DNA from: Proteus columbae
GTDB taxonomy: Bacteria > Pseudomonadota > Gammaproteobacteria > Enterobacterales > Enterobacteriaceae
Length of the DNA: 64,000 bases
Direction: 5' to 3'
Assembly (NCBI RefSeq): GCF_009914335.1
Contig: NZ_CP043925.1
Span: 2,542,001 to 2,606,000, forward strand
Part shown: one piece after another, positions 41,756 to 52,832 of the stretch
Layout: each line of letters opens with the position of its first letter
Numbering within the stretch: the stretch's first letter is position 1
Position numbers and translations under genes: made by a program
The notes under the pieces: generated by a model
What the model saw: the letters and a program-made list of their open reading frames with translations, nothing else
Databases searched by the model: none
What the model was told of the DNA's origin: nothing

Positions 41756-43120
41756 TTACCAGCGGCTTTTCAGCAAGTTAGGCTGAATACCTCTGATCAA
41801 GTTGGCATTGGTATAATCTTCTTGAATAATGCCAGCCTCAAATTCTTCACGGAAATATTTAATGGCGCTTTGTAAAGGTTCTACTGCACCCGGTGCGTGA
41901 GCACAGAATGTGTGTCCCGGACTTAAAGAACGACATAAATGTTCAAGGGTTTCGATATCACCAGGGCGACCTTTACCGTTTTCTATCGCACGTAAGATTT
42001 CGACACTCCATGGCAAGCCATCACGACAAGGTGTACACCAGCCACAAGATTCACGAGCAAAGAACTCTTCTAAGTTACGGGTTAATGAAACCATATTAAT
42101 TTCATTATCTACCGCCATTGCAAGTGCTGTACCTAAACGGCTACCTGCTTTTGCAATCGTGCCAAAATCCATTGGAAGATCGAGGTGATCTTCTGTTAAG
42201 AAGTCAGTACCTGCACCACCCGGTTGCCATGCTTTTAGCTTAAGACCATCACGCATACCGCCTGCGTAATCTTCAAGGATCTCGCGCGCTGTTGTACCAA
42301 ATGGTAATTCCCATAAGCCCGGATATTTCACACGACCTGAGAATCCCATTAATTTAGTACCCGCATCTGGGCTTTTACCTTCACTTAAGCCGATATACCA
42401 ATCTTTGCCATGTTCAATAATCGCAGGCACATTACACAGTGTTTCAACGTTATTGACACAAGTTGGTTTACCCCATGCTCCTGATGTTGCAGGGAATGGA
42501 GGTTTAGAGCGCGGGTTAGCACGACGACCTTCTAATGAGTTGATTAATGCTGTCTCTTCACCACAGATGTAACGACCTGCACCCGTGTGAACAAACAGTT
42601 CAAAATCAATGCCTGAACCAAAGATGTTTTTACCCAGAAAGCCTGCTGCTTTTGCTTCTTCAATAGCATGGCGCAGATTCTTAGCCGCTTCGATATATTC
42701 GCCACGAAGGAAAATATAGCCACGGTAAGCTTTTAGTGCGTGAGCGCCGATAATCATCCCTTCAATTAACAGATGTGGAAGTTCTTCCATTAAGAGACGG
42801 TCTTTATAAGTACCCGGCTCCATTTCATCTGCGTTACAAAGGATGTAACGGATATTCATGCTTTCATCTTTTGGCATCAGGCTCCATTTCAAGCCTGTTG
42901 AGAATCCAGCACCACCACGACCTTTTAGGCCAGCATCTTTAACTTCAGTGGTCACCTCAGTCGGTGACATACCTTTTAATGCTTTTTCTGCCGCTTTATA
43001 ACCGTTTGTAGCACGGTATTCATCCAACCATACAGGCTGACGATCATCACGTAAGCGCCACGTTAGCGGGTGCGTTTCTGCGCTACGAATAATCGGTTTT
43101 GCTCCTGAAATTGCTGTCAT
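41756..43120 (-). CDS. nuoF: NADH-quinone oxidoreductase subunit F
   Basis: NuoF binds NADH, FMN and cluster N3 at the tip of complex I. Its 454 residues have the NADH loop [13 protein letters not shown] (about 67-79), the FMN region [19 protein letters not shown] and the 4Fe-4S ligands [12 protein letters not shown] with a later [11 protein letters not shown]. The ATG overlaps the nuoE stop (ATGA). It is nine residues longer than E. coli NuoF, at the N-terminus. Confidence 0.98.
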   Translation of the reverse strand: MTAISGAKPIIRSAETHPLTWRLRDDRQPVWLDEYRATNGYKAAEKALKGMSPTEVTTEVKDAGLKGRGGAGFSTGLKWSLMPKDESMNIRYILCNADEMEPGTYKDRLLMEELPHLLIEGMIIGAHALKAYRGYIFLRGEYIEAAKNLRHAIEEAKAAGFLGKNIFGSGIDFELFVHTGAGRYICGEETALINSLEGRRANPRSKPPFPATSGAWGKPTCVNNVETLCNVPAIIEHGKDWYIGLSEGKSPDAGTKLMGFSGRVKYPGLWELPFGTTAREILEDYAGGMRDGLKLKAWQPGGAGTDFLTEDHLDLPMDFGTIAKAGSRLGTALAMAVDNEINMVSLTRNLEEFFARESCGWCTPCRDGLPWSVEILRAIENGKGRPGDIETLEHLCRSLSPGHTFCAHAPGAVEPLQSAIKYFREEFEAGIIQEDYTNANLIRGIQPNLLKSRW

Positions 43121-43662
43121 GGATACTGCTCCAGTAACGTTTCAATCTCTTCAGGTTTAACAAAGCTGTGAGTATCGTCATCTACCATCATAGTAGGACC
43201 TTTATCACAATTACCTAAACAGCAGGTTGGCAGTAACGTAAAGCGACCATCTGGTGTAGTTTGACCAGGAATGATATTAAGGTGCTTTTCAATCGCTGCT
43301 TGAATGCCTTGATAACCTGTAATATGACAAACCACGCTGTCACAAAAACGAATGATGTGACGGCCAACGGGTTGACGGAAAATTTGGCTATAGAACGTCG
43401 CAACGCCTTCAACATCGCTTGCAGGGATCCCAAGAACATCCGCAATCGCATAAATTGCGCCGTCTTCAACCCAACCGCGGTTCTTTTGCACAATTTTCAG
43501 TGCTTCAATAGAGGCTGCACGCGGATCTTCGTAATGATGTTTTTCTTGTTCAATTTCAGCACGTTCTTCTTCAGTTAAAACAAACGTTGCTTTCTTTGAA
43601 TGTGTTACATCAACGATTTCGATCTGCACAGCATCATCTTTTTGGTTTAATTCATTTTGCAT
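43117..43662 (-). CDS. nuoE: NADH-quinone oxidoreductase subunit E
   Basis: NuoE holds the 2Fe-2S cluster N1a of complex I. It has 181 residues, about 15 more than E. coli at the N-terminus ([19 protein letters not shown]). Cluster cysteines are in RFCDSVVCH and [13 protein letters not shown]. It starts two bases after nuoCD, and its stop overlaps the nuoF start. Confidence 0.97.
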   Translation of the reverse strand: MQNELNQKDDAVQIEIVDVTHSKKATFVLTEEERAEIEQEKHHYEDPRAASIEALKIVQKNRGWVEDGAIYAIADVLGIPASDVEGVATFYSQIFRQPVGRHIIRFCDSVVCHITGYQGIQAAIEKHLNIIPGQTTPDGRFTLLPTCCLGNCDKGPTMMVDDDTHSFVKPEEIETLLEQYP

Positions 43663-43664
43663 GA

Positions 43665-45461
43665 TTAACGATCCACATCCGACATTACAAAATCAATACT
43701 TCCCAGATACACAATCAAGTCAGAAACCAGACTACCGCGGATAACCGCTGGGATTTGTTGCAAGTGAGCAAAACTTGGCGTACGAATACGGGTACGGTAG
43801 CTCATTGTGCTGCCATCACTGGTTAAGTAATAGCTGTTGATCCCTTTCGTGGCTTCAACCATCTGGAATGATTCATTAGCAGGCATAACAGGACCCCATG
43901 AAACCTGTAAGAAGTGGTTAATCATGGTTTCGATATGCTGTAATGTACGCTCTTTTGGTGGAGGCGTTGTCAGTGGATGGTCTGCTTTAAATGGCCCTTC
44001 TGGCATATTTTTATAGCACTGTTCCAGAATACGTAAGCTTTGGCGTAGTTCTTCTACTTTCAGCATTACGCGGTCATAACAGTCACCATTACTTGCGACA
44101 GGGATTTCAAATTCAAAGTTTTCATAACCTGAATATGGACGCCATTTACGCACGTCAAACTCAACCCCAGTTGCACGAAGACCGGCACCTGTGACACCCC
44201 AATCTAATGCTTCTTTAGTATTATATGAGGCAACACCAATAGTACGACCTTTTAAGATACTGTTTTGCAGTGCTGCTTTTACGTAAGAATCTAGACGTTT
44301 TGGCATCCAATCTAAGAATTCACGTAATAAGCGTTCCCAACCGCGAGGTAAATCATGAGCAACACCGCCGATACGGAACCATGCAGGGTGCATACGGAAT
44401 CCGGTAATTGCTTCAACGATGTTGTAAACTTTTTGACGGTCAGTAAAGGCAAAGAACACGGGTGTCATCGCACCAACGTCTTGGATAAAGGTACTGATAT
44501 ACAGTAAGTGGCTATTAATACGAAATAGCTCAGACAGCATGACACGAATGACTTTAACGCGTTCAGGCACTTCAATACCGGCAAGTTTTTCCACTGCAAG
44601 TACATAAGGCATTTCGTTAACGCATCCGCCGAGGTATTCAATTCGGTCTGTGTATGGGATATAACTGTGCCAAGATTGGCGCTCACCCATTTTTTCAGCA
44701 CCACGGTGGTGATAACCCACGTCAGGCACACAGTCGACGATCTCCTCGCCATCAAGCTGAAGAATAATACGGAATGCACCGTGAGATGATGGATGGTTAG
44801 GGCCGAGGTTTAAGAACATAAAGTCCTCATTCTCAGTACCGCGTTTCATCCCCCACTCTTCAGGTTTGAATGTCAGCGATTCCATTTCCAGATCCTGTTT
44901 CTGCTTTGTCAGCACATAAGGATCGAACTCTGTCGCACGAGCAGGATAATCTTTACGCAACGGATGACCTTCCCAATCAGGAAGCATCATAATACGGCGT
45001 AAATTTGGATGCCCATTAAAGACAATCCCAAACATATCCCAGACTTCACGCTCATACCAATTCGAGTTAGGAAAGATAGATGTGATAGTCGGAACATTAA
45101 GATCATTTTCACTTAATGCGACTTTCAGCATGATATCTTTATTACGATCGATTGATATCAGATGATAGAAAACAGAAAAGTCTGCTGCTGGCAAGCCTTG
45201 ACGATGCGTACGAAGACGCTCATCAAAACCATGCATATCAAACAGCATGACATAAGGTTTTGGTAAAGATTTGAGGTATAGCATTACCTCAATAAGTTGT
45301 TCCCGTTTTACCCAAACAACTGGCATGCCAGTACGAGTAGGCTGGAACGTAAACGCATCTGGCCCAAATTTCTGACGCAGTTCATTAACCACCTGATCAT
45401 CAATATGATCGGTCGTTTCCCACGCTGGCCGAGCGCCTTTTTGCGCTATCTGATCGGTCAT
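43665..45461 (-). CDS. nuoCD: NADH-quinone oxidoreductase fused subunit C/D
   Basis: This 598-residue protein fuses NuoC (about 1-190, [23 protein letters not shown]) with NuoD (about 205-598, [13 protein letters not shown]; the quinone-site His and Tyr in this region). The fusion is normal in enterobacteria. NuoD shapes the quinone-binding pocket and is related to the large subunit of NiFe hydrogenases, without the metal. Confidence 0.98.
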   Translation of the reverse strand: MTDQIAQKGARPAWETTDHIDDQVVNELRQKFGPDAFTFQPTRTGMPVVWVKREQLIEVMLYLKSLPKPYVMLFDMHGFDERLRTHRQGLPAADFSVFYHLISIDRNKDIMLKVALSENDLNVPTITSIFPNSNWYEREVWDMFGIVFNGHPNLRRIMMLPDWEGHPLRKDYPARATEFDPYVLTKQKQDLEMESLTFKPEEWGMKRGTENEDFMFLNLGPNHPSSHGAFRIILQLDGEEIVDCVPDVGYHHRGAEKMGERQSWHSYIPYTDRIEYLGGCVNEMPYVLAVEKLAGIEVPERVKVIRVMLSELFRINSHLLYISTFIQDVGAMTPVFFAFTDRQKVYNIVEAITGFRMHPAWFRIGGVAHDLPRGWERLLREFLDWMPKRLDSYVKAALQNSILKGRTIGVASYNTKEALDWGVTGAGLRATGVEFDVRKWRPYSGYENFEFEIPVASNGDCYDRVMLKVEELRQSLRILEQCYKNMPEGPFKADHPLTTPPPKERTLQHIETMINHFLQVSWGPVMPANESFQMVEATKGINSYYLTSDGSTMSYRTRIRTPSFAHLQQIPAVIRGSLVSDLIVYLGSIDFVMSDVDR

Positions 45462-45537
45462 TTCTATTCACCACAACTTTGATCAGGGTTACTATGATCG
45501 CAACACATTGCTCTGGTTACGTCTTAGGCAAAAGCCT

Positions 45538-46212
45538 TTAAATTTCGTCAGGAGTACGCAGGTTTTTCACTGCGATACGTTCACCGTGTTTTCTTTCTCG
45601 TTCTGATTGCATATTGGCACGGTAAACACCTTGGTCGCCGACAACCCATGATAATGGGCGACGTTCTTTACCAATGGACTCTTGTAATAACATCAGTGCT
45701 TGCATGTAAGCTTCAGGGCGTGGTGGACAGCCAGGAATATACACATCAACTGGAATGAACTTATCAACACCTTGCACTACTGAGTAGATGTCGTACATAC
45801 CACCAGAGTTTGCACATGCCCCCATAGAGATAACCCATTTAGGCTCTAACATCTGATCGTATAAACGTTGAATAACGGGTGCCATCTTAGTAAAGCAAGT
45901 ACCCGCAACCACCATAAAGTCAGCTTGACGAGGTGATGCACGTAATACTTCTGAACCAAAACGAGCCACGTCATGCACAGCCGTAAATGACGTCACCATT
46001 TCAACGTAACAACAGGAAAGACCAAAGTTATATGGCCATAAAGAGTTTTTCCGTCCCCAGTTCACAACATCATGCAACGCATGTTCCAGTTTTCCCATAT
46101 ACACGCTGCGATGAACGTGAGCATCTAATGGGTCACTGACAATTTCCTGTGATTGCAGGGGATAACGGTCATTCTCACCGTTCGGATCTATGCGGGTGAG
46201 CGTATAATCCAT
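45538..46212 (-). CDS. nuoB: NADH-quinone oxidoreductase subunit B
   Basis: NuoB holds cluster N2, the last iron-sulfur centre before quinone. The 224 residues show the tandem cysteines in [10 protein letters not shown], and further ligands in [12 protein letters not shown] and [11 protein letters not shown]. It sits 17 bases after nuoA and 76 bases before nuoCD. Confidence 0.98.
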   Translation of the reverse strand: MDYTLTRIDPNGENDRYPLQSQEIVSDPLDAHVHRSVYMGKLEHALHDVVNWGRKNSLWPYNFGLSCCYVEMVTSFTAVHDVARFGSEVLRASPRQADFMVVAGTCFTKMAPVIQRLYDQMLEPKWVISMGACANSGGMYDIYSVVQGVDKFIPVDVYIPGCPPRPEAYMQALMLLQESIGKERRPLSWVVGDQGVYRANMQSERERKHGERIAVKNLRTPDEI

Positions 46213-46229
46213 TTCTAATGCCTCGCTTA

Positions 46230-46682
46230 TTACTGCTGCGGATGTTTGCCGCTGGTTAATCGAACATGGCTTTTACTCGCGGTTTCACGACGAGAGCGAA
46301 CAGGCGTCCAATCTAATGCGCCTATACGAACCAAATAGAATAATCCAGCTAATAAAATAGCGATGAAGACTGACGCTTCAATAAAGCCTAACCAGCCAAC
46401 TTCACGAACGGAAACAGCCCAGGCATAAAGAAACAGTGCTTCAACATCGAAAATAACGAAAAACATGGCAACTAAATAGAATTTAGCTGACATGCGCAGA
46501 CGAGCGCTGCCAACAGAATCAAGACCAGATTCATAAGGAACATGCTTTGCCCTTGCCTGTGCGCGTCCGCCTAAATAGCGGGCACCCAACAACATGAGCG
46601 AACATAACCCCAATGCGCCTATGAGGAAGACAGCAAATGCCCAATGATGGGCGATAACTTCGGTGGTTGTAGACATACTCAT
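46230..46682 (-). CDS. nuoA: NADH-quinone oxidoreductase subunit A
   Basis: NuoA is the first gene of the nuo operon. Its 150 residues form three membrane helices, with the loop [21 protein letters not shown] and the [15 protein letters not shown] helix that borders the quinone channel. [14 protein letters not shown] at the start matches E. coli exactly in layout; the ribosome site is weak (GATGAG). Confidence 0.97.
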   Translation of the reverse strand: MSMSTTTEVIAHHWAFAVFLIGALGLCSLMLLGARYLGGRAQARAKHVPYESGLDSVGSARLRMSAKFYLVAMFFVIFDVEALFLYAWAVSVREVGWLGFIEASVFIAILLAGLFYLVRIGALDWTPVRSRRETASKSHVRLTSGKHPQQ

Positions 46683-47481
46683 TGCTTACTCATCAAAGGT
46701 GGTGTCAATTAACCAACTCTTATCCGGCGGTTTACACCACATTTCTAATTACGAAAAAAAAGGCGAATTAAACAGACTTGCTAATTAAAGAAATAATAAC
46801 AGTCTATTTATACCTTTCTTATTTTTTGGAAAACTTTGCGACAAATCCCTCAGTTTTCCATCGCGATTTAACAAATTTAACACTCATTTTTAACACTCAA
46901 TTACTGGCTAATGCTAAAACGTGTCAGTCAATCGACAAACTTTATGCTAACACGCTTAGTCTAACCGATAATTCGATTTTACTACACCAGTATCTCAGGA
47001 AAAACCTGACTCAATACAGGCAAATGTGCCTTATTTTCTTGATCAAACTCACAAAATAGTCGAAAAAATACTTAATCAGTTTAAAATTTATCCAAATTTT
47101 AACAAATTAACTTTCTAATATTGTGGAGGAGGTCAAATATCCGATTAGATTTACTTTTTTATTCTCTTAAAACCTAGACAATCTTTTTATTTGTTAACAA
47201 ATCCTACAACTGATTAACCAAGGGGGAAGGTAAACATTTTTTTAACAAACAGTTAAGGTAGTTTTGGAATGAAATGTCACAAAGATAAATACATAAAACA
47301 ACATAATTATTAACAAGGTGTTACTATTTCAAAAAATGGCAATAAAAAAACGGAAATAAACGCACTTAATTGCATCTATTCCCGTTTATCACTATTCATC
47401 ACTATCCAGTTTTATTTGACTCTTTTTTAATCTTTAATTTTTGTGTTCTAACGCTAAAAATTCACACAATTATTAATGTGA
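46683..47481. other. Long intergenic region between nuoA and lrhA
   Basis: This 799-bp AT-rich region must hold the nuo promoter and long leader, but I cannot pick a promoter with confidence. It also holds the lrhA terminator (47346-47388). The only open frame (93 codons, 46778-47059) starts with TTG, has no ribosome site and looks like chance. Confidence 0.55.
47346..47388 (-). terminator. lrhA terminator
   Basis: On the minus strand AAACGGGAATAGA pairs imperfectly with TTTATTTCCGTTT, followed by a T-run, about 95 bases after the lrhA stop. Confidence 0.65.
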
Positions 47482-48399
47482 TTATTCAAGTTCAGTAGAG
47501 CTAATATCTTCAGATGCAGTGACGGTATAAGGTGTTTTCTTGTTTTCAATCGCATTGAATACCGTTAACACCGCTTCATTTTGTTCATCAGAGTTACGAT
47601 ACAACCAATACTGTGTTTCAGGTAAACGAGGTAATCCTTCGCTTTCGCCTAAAATACGTAAATCGGCATTTTGCATTTCAAGTGGACGTGCAGTAATACC
47701 CACTTCTGCATTAACTGCGGCACGAACAGCTGATAAAGAAGCTGCTTCATAAGCAATACGCCATTGGATCCCAGCATCATCTAACGTGTTTATCGCTAAT
47801 TGACGGAATGGGTTCGTTTCATCCATTACAACTAAAGGAATAGGCTCATTCATTTGTAATTGAAAATCTGGCGCACAATGCCATAGCACTGGTGCAGTAC
47901 GTAACGCTGTACGAGGATGATGACCAATACGTGCTGTTGTTAATGCTAAATCAATTTCATGATTATCTAGCATTGTTTCAATATATTGAGAACGCTTAAT
48001 GCGAACATCAACAGCTAAACGTGGATACACTGATGCGATACGGTTTAATAAAAACGGTAATAAAGTATCAACAGAGTCATCAGAAGCACCAATACGTAGC
48101 TCCCCTTCTGCATCGCTATACGTTAATGATGCCGTTGCATCATCATTCGCACGCAGAATTTGACGAGCATAACCTAACAGTTGTAGGCCATGCTCTGTTA
48201 AAAGTTTATTACGACCATGGCGGGCGAAAAGCTCTCTACCTACCAATTGCTCTAAACGTTGCATCTGCTGACTCACAGCAGATTGGGTTCGACATACAGC
48301 AGCAGCGGCTGCTGCAAAAGTGTTCAAATCTGCTACAGCTACAAACGTTCTAAGCAGATCGAGGTCGAGATTCATTATCGGACGATTTGCATTAATCAT
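47482..48399 (-). CDS. lrhA: LysR-family regulator LrhA/HexA
   Basis: LrhA (HexA, PecT) represses motility, fimbriae or exoenzymes in enterobacteria; in Proteus the HexA homologue affects swarming. The 305 residues have an N-terminal helix-turn-helix ([25 protein letters not shown], about 26-50) and a substrate-binding domain from about 95. [19 protein letters not shown] matches the E. coli start. It is transcribed in the same direction as nuo but with its own terminator. Confidence 0.95.
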   Translation of the reverse strand: MINANRPIMNLDLDLLRTFVAVADLNTFAAAAAAVCRTQSAVSQQMQRLEQLVGRELFARHGRNKLLTEHGLQLLGYARQILRANDDATASLTYSDAEGELRIGASDDSVDTLLPFLLNRIASVYPRLAVDVRIKRSQYIETMLDNHEIDLALTTARIGHHPRTALRTAPVLWHCAPDFQLQMNEPIPLVVMDETNPFRQLAINTLDDAGIQWRIAYEAASLSAVRAAVNAEVGITARPLEMQNADLRILGESEGLPRLPETQYWLYRNSDEQNEAVLTVFNAIENKKTPYTVTASEDISSTELE

Positions 48400-49259
48400 T
48401 GTTTATTCTTCACTTATTTTTGATTTTTAAATTACATATACCTGGTGTTTTATATCAAAAGTCTAAAAAAGACTTCCGATTCAGACAGTACTCTACTCTG
48501 AAAAGGAGAGCAAAGACATACCGAATACTTTACATTTGTTTCTTATCGTTTACACCTCCTAGATGGAAAGGAATTGCATCTTTTTGTAACAAATTAAATT
48601 TTATTATCATTTCAAGCATTCACAAGAAAGAACTGTATACCGTCACCACAAGTTAGACTTAGATCATACTATATTGCTTTCTCATTCATAAATTTTAACA
48701 TTTTGAAAATAATTTAAATTATCTTAACTATGCATTCGAATTTAAGTATCTTCCCCTATAAACTAAATTTAAGATTTAAATTTAATTTATACTTAAACTA
48801 ATTGATTGCTATAGAATTAAATAGATTTAACCATATTATTTGAAAATTTAATATATTAAGCCAGATAATACAAATCCGATAAAATTATTCAATAATTGAT
48901 TATGCAACATTTCATCTACCTGTGTATCACATCAACTTCTTTCTAATCACCACACTAAAAAGCCCTCTTTCAACAGAATAATAATCCAGATTATTTTTCA
49001 AAACTGAAACATAAATCTGACATAAGCAATATAATCAGTCATCAAAATAACATTCCAAGAATAAACTGACCTTTTACACCAAAAATTACCTAGCATCTTC
49101 AAAAGTTTGTAACGTAAGAGTAGAGTGATAGAACAGTTATTTGCTGGGACAGCCTTTTCATTTGTATCTTTCTATATGAATAGCAATCGGCGATAAATTT
49201 CGCTAAGTCGCCATAATCACAATAAAGATACGAGTCAGACCCTATTAGGTAAACGCGCT
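48400..49259. other. Long intergenic region between lrhA and alaA
   Basis: This 860-bp region separates divergent genes. It is strongly AT-rich, with many A and T tracts between 48660 and 48900. A short stem TTCAGA / TCTGAA lies near 48478-48501. It should contain both promoters and a long lrhA leader. A plus-strand frame of 85 codons from 48399 is antisense to that leader and not convincing. Confidence 0.5.
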
Positions 49260-50474
49260 ATGAATCAAATTAAAAAATCAAACAAACTCGAACATGTCTG
49301 TTACGACATTAGAGGTCCGGTTTTGCAAGAAGCAAAACGTCTGGAAGAAGAAGGTAACAAAGTTTTAAAACTCAATATTGGTAACCCAGCACCTTTTGGC
49401 TTTGAAGCACCTGATGAAATTTTAGTAGATGTGATCCGCAATCTACCAAGCTCTCAGGGTTATAGTGACTCCAAAGGTCTGTTTTCGGCGCGTAAAGCTA
49501 TCATGCAGCATTATCAAGCTCGTGATATGCGTGATGTCACTGTTGAAGACATTTATATTGGTAATGGTGTTTCCGAGTTAATCGTACAGGCGATGCAAGC
49601 CTTATTGAATAATGGCGATGAAATGCTAGTGCCTGCGCCTGATTACCCATTATGGACAGCAGCAGTTTCTCTTTCGGGAGGAAATGCCGTTCACTATATG
49701 TGTGATGAGCAACAAGGTTGGTTCCCTGATTTAGATGATATCCGCAGTAAAATTACAAAAAATACCCGCGGCATTGTTATTATCAACCCAAACAATCCAA
49801 CGGGTGCGGTATATAGCAAAGATATTCTGATGGAAATCGTTGAAATAGCTCGTCAGCATGATCTGATTATCTTTGCAGATGAGATCTACGATAAAATTCT
49901 CTATGATGATGCAGAGCATTACTCTATTGCCGCAATGGCACCAGATTTATTAACCGTCACTTTTAATGGTTTATCAAAAACCTACCGTGTTGCTGGTTTC
50001 CGTCAAGGTTGGATGGTATTAAACGGCCCTAAAAAACATGCTAAAAGCTATATTGAAGGCTTGAATATGTTAGCGTCTATGCGTTTATGCGCTAACGTTC
50101 CGATGCAACACGCCATTCAAACTGCATTAGGTGGTTATCAAAGTATTAGTGAATTTATCCTTCCGGGAGGTCGCTTATACGAACAACGTAATCGAGCTTG
50201 GGAGCTGATCAATCAAATTCCTGGTGTTTCTTGCGTTAAACCAATGGGTGCTCTTTATATGTTCCCTAAGATTGACTTAAATCGCTACAGTATTAAAGAC
50301 GATCAGAAAATGATCCTCGATTTATTGTTGCAAGAAAAAGTGCTATTAGTACAAGGTACTGCCTTTAACTGGCCATACCCAGACCATTTCCGTATTGTGA
50401 CTCTTCCGCGTGAAGATGACTTAGATATGGCAATTCAAAAATTTGGCCGTTTTATTGTGGGTTATCACCAATAA
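49260..50474 (+). CDS. alaA: Glutamate-pyruvate aminotransferase AlaA
   Basis: AlaA makes alanine from pyruvate and glutamate. The 404 residues (E. coli 405) are a fold-type I PLP enzyme: NPNNPTGAVYS near 177-187, the cofactor region ADEIYDKILYD, and the PLP lysine in FNGLSKTYRVAGFRQGW (about 240). It stands alone on the plus strand; yfbR follows after a terminator. Confidence 0.95.
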   Translation: MNQIKKSNKLEHVCYDIRGPVLQEAKRLEEEGNKVLKLNIGNPAPFGFEAPDEILVDVIRNLPSSQGYSDSKGLFSARKAIMQHYQARDMRDVTVEDIYIGNGVSELIVQAMQALLNNGDEMLVPAPDYPLWTAAVSLSGGNAVHYMCDEQQGWFPDLDDIRSKITKNTRGIVIINPNNPTGAVYSKDILMEIVEIARQHDLIIFADEIYDKILYDDAEHYSIAAMAPDLLTVTFNGLSKTYRVAGFRQGWMVLNGPKKHAKSYIEGLNMLASMRLCANVPMQHAIQTALGGYQSISEFILPGGRLYEQRNRAWELINQIPGVSCVKPMGALYMFPKIDLNRYSIKDDQKMILDLLLQEKVLLVQGTAFNWPYPDHFRIVTLPREDDLDMAIQKFGRFIVGYHQ

Positions 50475-50492
50475 AACGCATCAAATTAAAAT

Positions 50493-50530
50493 AAAACGCA
50501 GTATAACAGCCCGTTATATTGCGTTTTTTA
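50493..50530 (+). terminator. alaA terminator
   Basis: AAAACGCA-G-TATAAC pairs with TTATA-TTGCGTTTT and ends in six T, 19 bases after the alaA stop. Confidence 0.85.
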
Positions 50531-50608
50531 TTTTCTTTTTTATTGCCGTTTACATCTACTGATTATCCACTCACAATAATGTCTTCAATCACGCAATTGG
50601 GAGATATT

Positions 50609-51190
50609 ATGAGTTACTTTTTTGCCCACCTTTCTCGCTTAAAACTCATTACTCGTTGGCCTTTAATGCGTAACATTCGCCAAGAAAACGTTTCTGAGCA
50701 CAGTTTACAAGTGGCTTTTGTTGCCCATGCCTTAGCGGTGATTAAAAATCGTAAATTTAATGGCAATGTCAATGCCGAACGAATTGCATTACAAGCGATG
50801 TATCATGATGCAAGCGAAGTGATCACTGGCGATATGCCAACGCCTATTAAATATCACAATCCTCAAATTGCTCATGAATATAAAAAAATAGAAAAATACG
50901 CGCAGCAAAAACTAATTGAAATGTTACCCGAAGAATTACAAGATGACTTTCGCCCTCTTATTGATGAGCAATTACATAGCGAGGAAGAAACATTTATTGT
51001 AAAACAAGCAGACAGCTTGTGCGCCTATTTAAAATGTCTTGAAGAGTTAGCCGCTGGCAATAGTGAGTTTAATTTAGCGAAAAATCGGTTAGAAAAAACC
51101 CTAGCAGAAAGGCATAGCCCAGAAATGGACTATTTTATGAAGGTGTTTGTACCAGGGTTTAGTTTATCGCTGGATGAGATTAGTGAGTGA
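50609..51190 (+). CDS. yfbR: 5'-Deoxynucleotidase YfbR
   Basis: YfbR removes phosphate from deoxyribonucleoside 5'-monophosphates. The start at 50609 (GGGAG six bases upstream) gives 193 residues and aligns [19 protein letters not shown] with E. coli; an upstream in-frame start would add 30 residues through the alaA terminator. HD-domain metal ligands lie in VSEHSLQVA (H33), MYHDASE (H68, D69) and [12 protein letters not shown]. Confidence 0.95.
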   Translation: MSYFFAHLSRLKLITRWPLMRNIRQENVSEHSLQVAFVAHALAVIKNRKFNGNVNAERIALQAMYHDASEVITGDMPTPIKYHNPQIAHEYKKIEKYAQQKLIEMLPEELQDDFRPLIDEQLHSEEETFIVKQADSLCAYLKCLEELAAGNSEFNLAKNRLEKTLAERHSPEMDYFMKVFVPGFSLSLDEISE

Positions 51191-51209
51191 GCAATTAAGT
51201 AAACCATTT

Positions 51210-51247
51210 TTATAAAAAGGTGAGTGCTAACAATAATCACTCACCTT
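51210..51247 (-). terminator. Terminator of the orphan gene at 51294-52637
   Basis: A perfect 10-bp stem, AAGGTGAGTG / CACTCACCTT, is followed by five T on the minus strand, about 47 bases after the orphan stop. It also ends near the yfbR stop on the other strand. Confidence 0.8.
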
Positions 51248-51293
51248 AAAAATTGAAACTGCACTTTAATTTTTATTGATTTAATAATATGAA

Positions 51294-52637
51294 TCAATCT
51301 TCATTATTAACTTTGTTTTCGTCAGAAGACATATTCTTATCATCCATATCTGCTGTTTCTGTTCCATCTGCTATTTTTGTTGCTATTTCTGTTTCATTTT
51401 TTATTTTGTTTTCCTGTTCCATTTTCTTTACCAGTGCCGGTGCCACTTCATTTATCTTTTCCATTATCTTTATATTGTCTGCTAAAATCCTTACTGTATT
51501 AGATTCAAAACTGTTGATCAAACCTGCTGTTAATTTATTTAGTTTATCGACTTTGCTATTATCTTTACCAATAACTAAATTTCTTATTCCTTTCATACCT
51601 CTAATAAATACATTACTTCTATTAACACTTTTTACTTTCCCCATAGCAAGCCTTATTATATCATTTCTATTTATTTGAGTTTTTTTCTTATCATTTAATG
51701 TTTTGTTAATTGCCAAATTAACTTGCTCTAATCGCTGTTCTGGGTTTAATGAGGCAGCAAAAGTTAATCCTGTGTCTTTTATCATTTGTTTAAAAATGCT
51801 TTCGGCTTCCTCTAAACCAATATGAATTTCAGCATAATTAATATAATTTTCAGCAACGTTTTGGAAGATATCATGTATATTTAAATCACTTTCTTTTTTA
51901 ACAATATTTTTATTTTTAAAATCATTAACAAGTTCAAAAAGATCTTCTATTTTTTTATCAAACTTATTTGACTCCATCGTTTTTAATATATTTTTCGCTC
52001 TATTTGTGATATTTAGTTTATTTTCTCTAGCTTCTATATACCCTTTGTATTTCTGCCTTAAATACTGCTTTACATCATAAGAAGAACTATTCTTATCATT
52101 ATTTTCTAATATATGAAAAATTATTGCCTCATCTGCATTTTGTAATTCTAGTAAAATAGAAAAATCAGTCATTGCCTTTGCTGATTTATTATGAAATTCA
52201 GGTGCTAATGAGGTGAAATTATTATAATCTGATAATACCTTTCTAGCCAAAAGTTTATTATCATCATGATTATTAATCGGTTTAGTAAAAAAATCAGAAT
52301 TGTCAGTGATAGCCCGACCTATCTGCGCTAAGTCATTGATAACACTTTGAGTTTCATTTTCATTAGGTTTATTCGGAAAAATAAGGTTTTTATTATTCAC
52401 TCTTGTTGTTAATTTACCTTGAATATTTTTTTCTATTTTTAACTCTTTTATTTTACTAATTAATACTTTATTGATTTCTTCTGATTTAATCTTATTAAAA
52501 ATAGCTTTACATTCCTCCGTAGTATTTTCTACGCCATTTATACCATTATTAATTTCATTAAATTCACCAGACTCATTAACTTCATCAATTTTATTTGAAT
52601 GTGAAATAGGTGCATTACCATCTATTGAATTAAGCAT
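51294..52637 (-). CDS. Unrecognised AT-rich helical 447-residue protein
   Basis: I do not recognise this protein. It has no signal peptide or membrane segment. The first 45 residues are polar and rich in Ser, Asn and Glu (MLNSIDGNAPISHSNKIDE), the body (about 50-400) is predicted helical and rich in Lys, Asn and Ile, and the end is acidic (DMDDKNMSSDENKVNNED). Such a layout is seen in type III secretion effectors, but nothing specific supports that. AAGAGAG lies upstream of the ATG, and a terminator follows. It is far more AT-rich than yfbR and yfbS around it and is absent from the E. coli order, so transfer is likely. Confidence 0.7.
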   Translation of the reverse strand: MLNSIDGNAPISHSNKIDEVNESGEFNEINNGINGVENTTEECKAIFNKIKSEEINKVLISKIKELKIEKNIQGKLTTRVNNKNLIFPNKPNENETQSVINDLAQIGRAITDNSDFFTKPINNHDDNKLLARKVLSDYNNFTSLAPEFHNKSAKAMTDFSILLELQNADEAIIFHILENNDKNSSSYDVKQYLRQKYKGYIEARENKLNITNRAKNILKTMESNKFDKKIEDLFELVNDFKNKNIVKKESDLNIHDIFQNVAENYINYAEIHIGLEEAESIFKQMIKDTGLTFAASLNPEQRLEQVNLAINKTLNDKKKTQINRNDIIRLAMGKVKSVNRSNVFIRGMKGIRNLVIGKDNSKVDKLNKLTAGLINSFESNTVRILADNIKIMEKINEVAPALVKKMEQENKIKNETEIATKIADGTETADMDDKNMSSDENKVNNED

Positions 52638-52773
52638 TATATATTTCTCTCTTATTAAAATTATTTATTAACTCAAGAATATGACTATACTTTTTTTTCT
52701 AAAAAAGATTTTCAAAAAACACACATCCATAGATATGACGCATGCATCAAATAAAAAACCACCGTTCAATAAA

Positions 52774-52809
52774 TAAAAAACGCTGTTTATTAATTAACAA
52801 ACAGCGTTT
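52774..52809 (-). terminator. yfbS terminator
   Basis: The stem AAACGCTGTTT / AAACAGCGTTT lies about 24 bases beyond the yfbS stop, followed by a T-run on the minus strand. Confidence 0.85.
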
Positions 52810-52832
52810 CAGCAAAACAAAAGTATTAATAT

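Noticed and set aside
47036..47052. FNR-like TTGATCAA near the nuo leader
   Set aside because: The half-sites are fused without the four-base spacer needed by FNR.
46778..47059. 93-codon frame between nuoA and lrhA
   Set aside because: TTG start, no ribosome site, low-complexity composition typical of AT-rich noncoding DNA.
48399..48656. 85-codon plus-strand frame at the lrhA start
   Set aside because: It is antisense to the lrhA leader, lacks a ribosome site and shows no family features.
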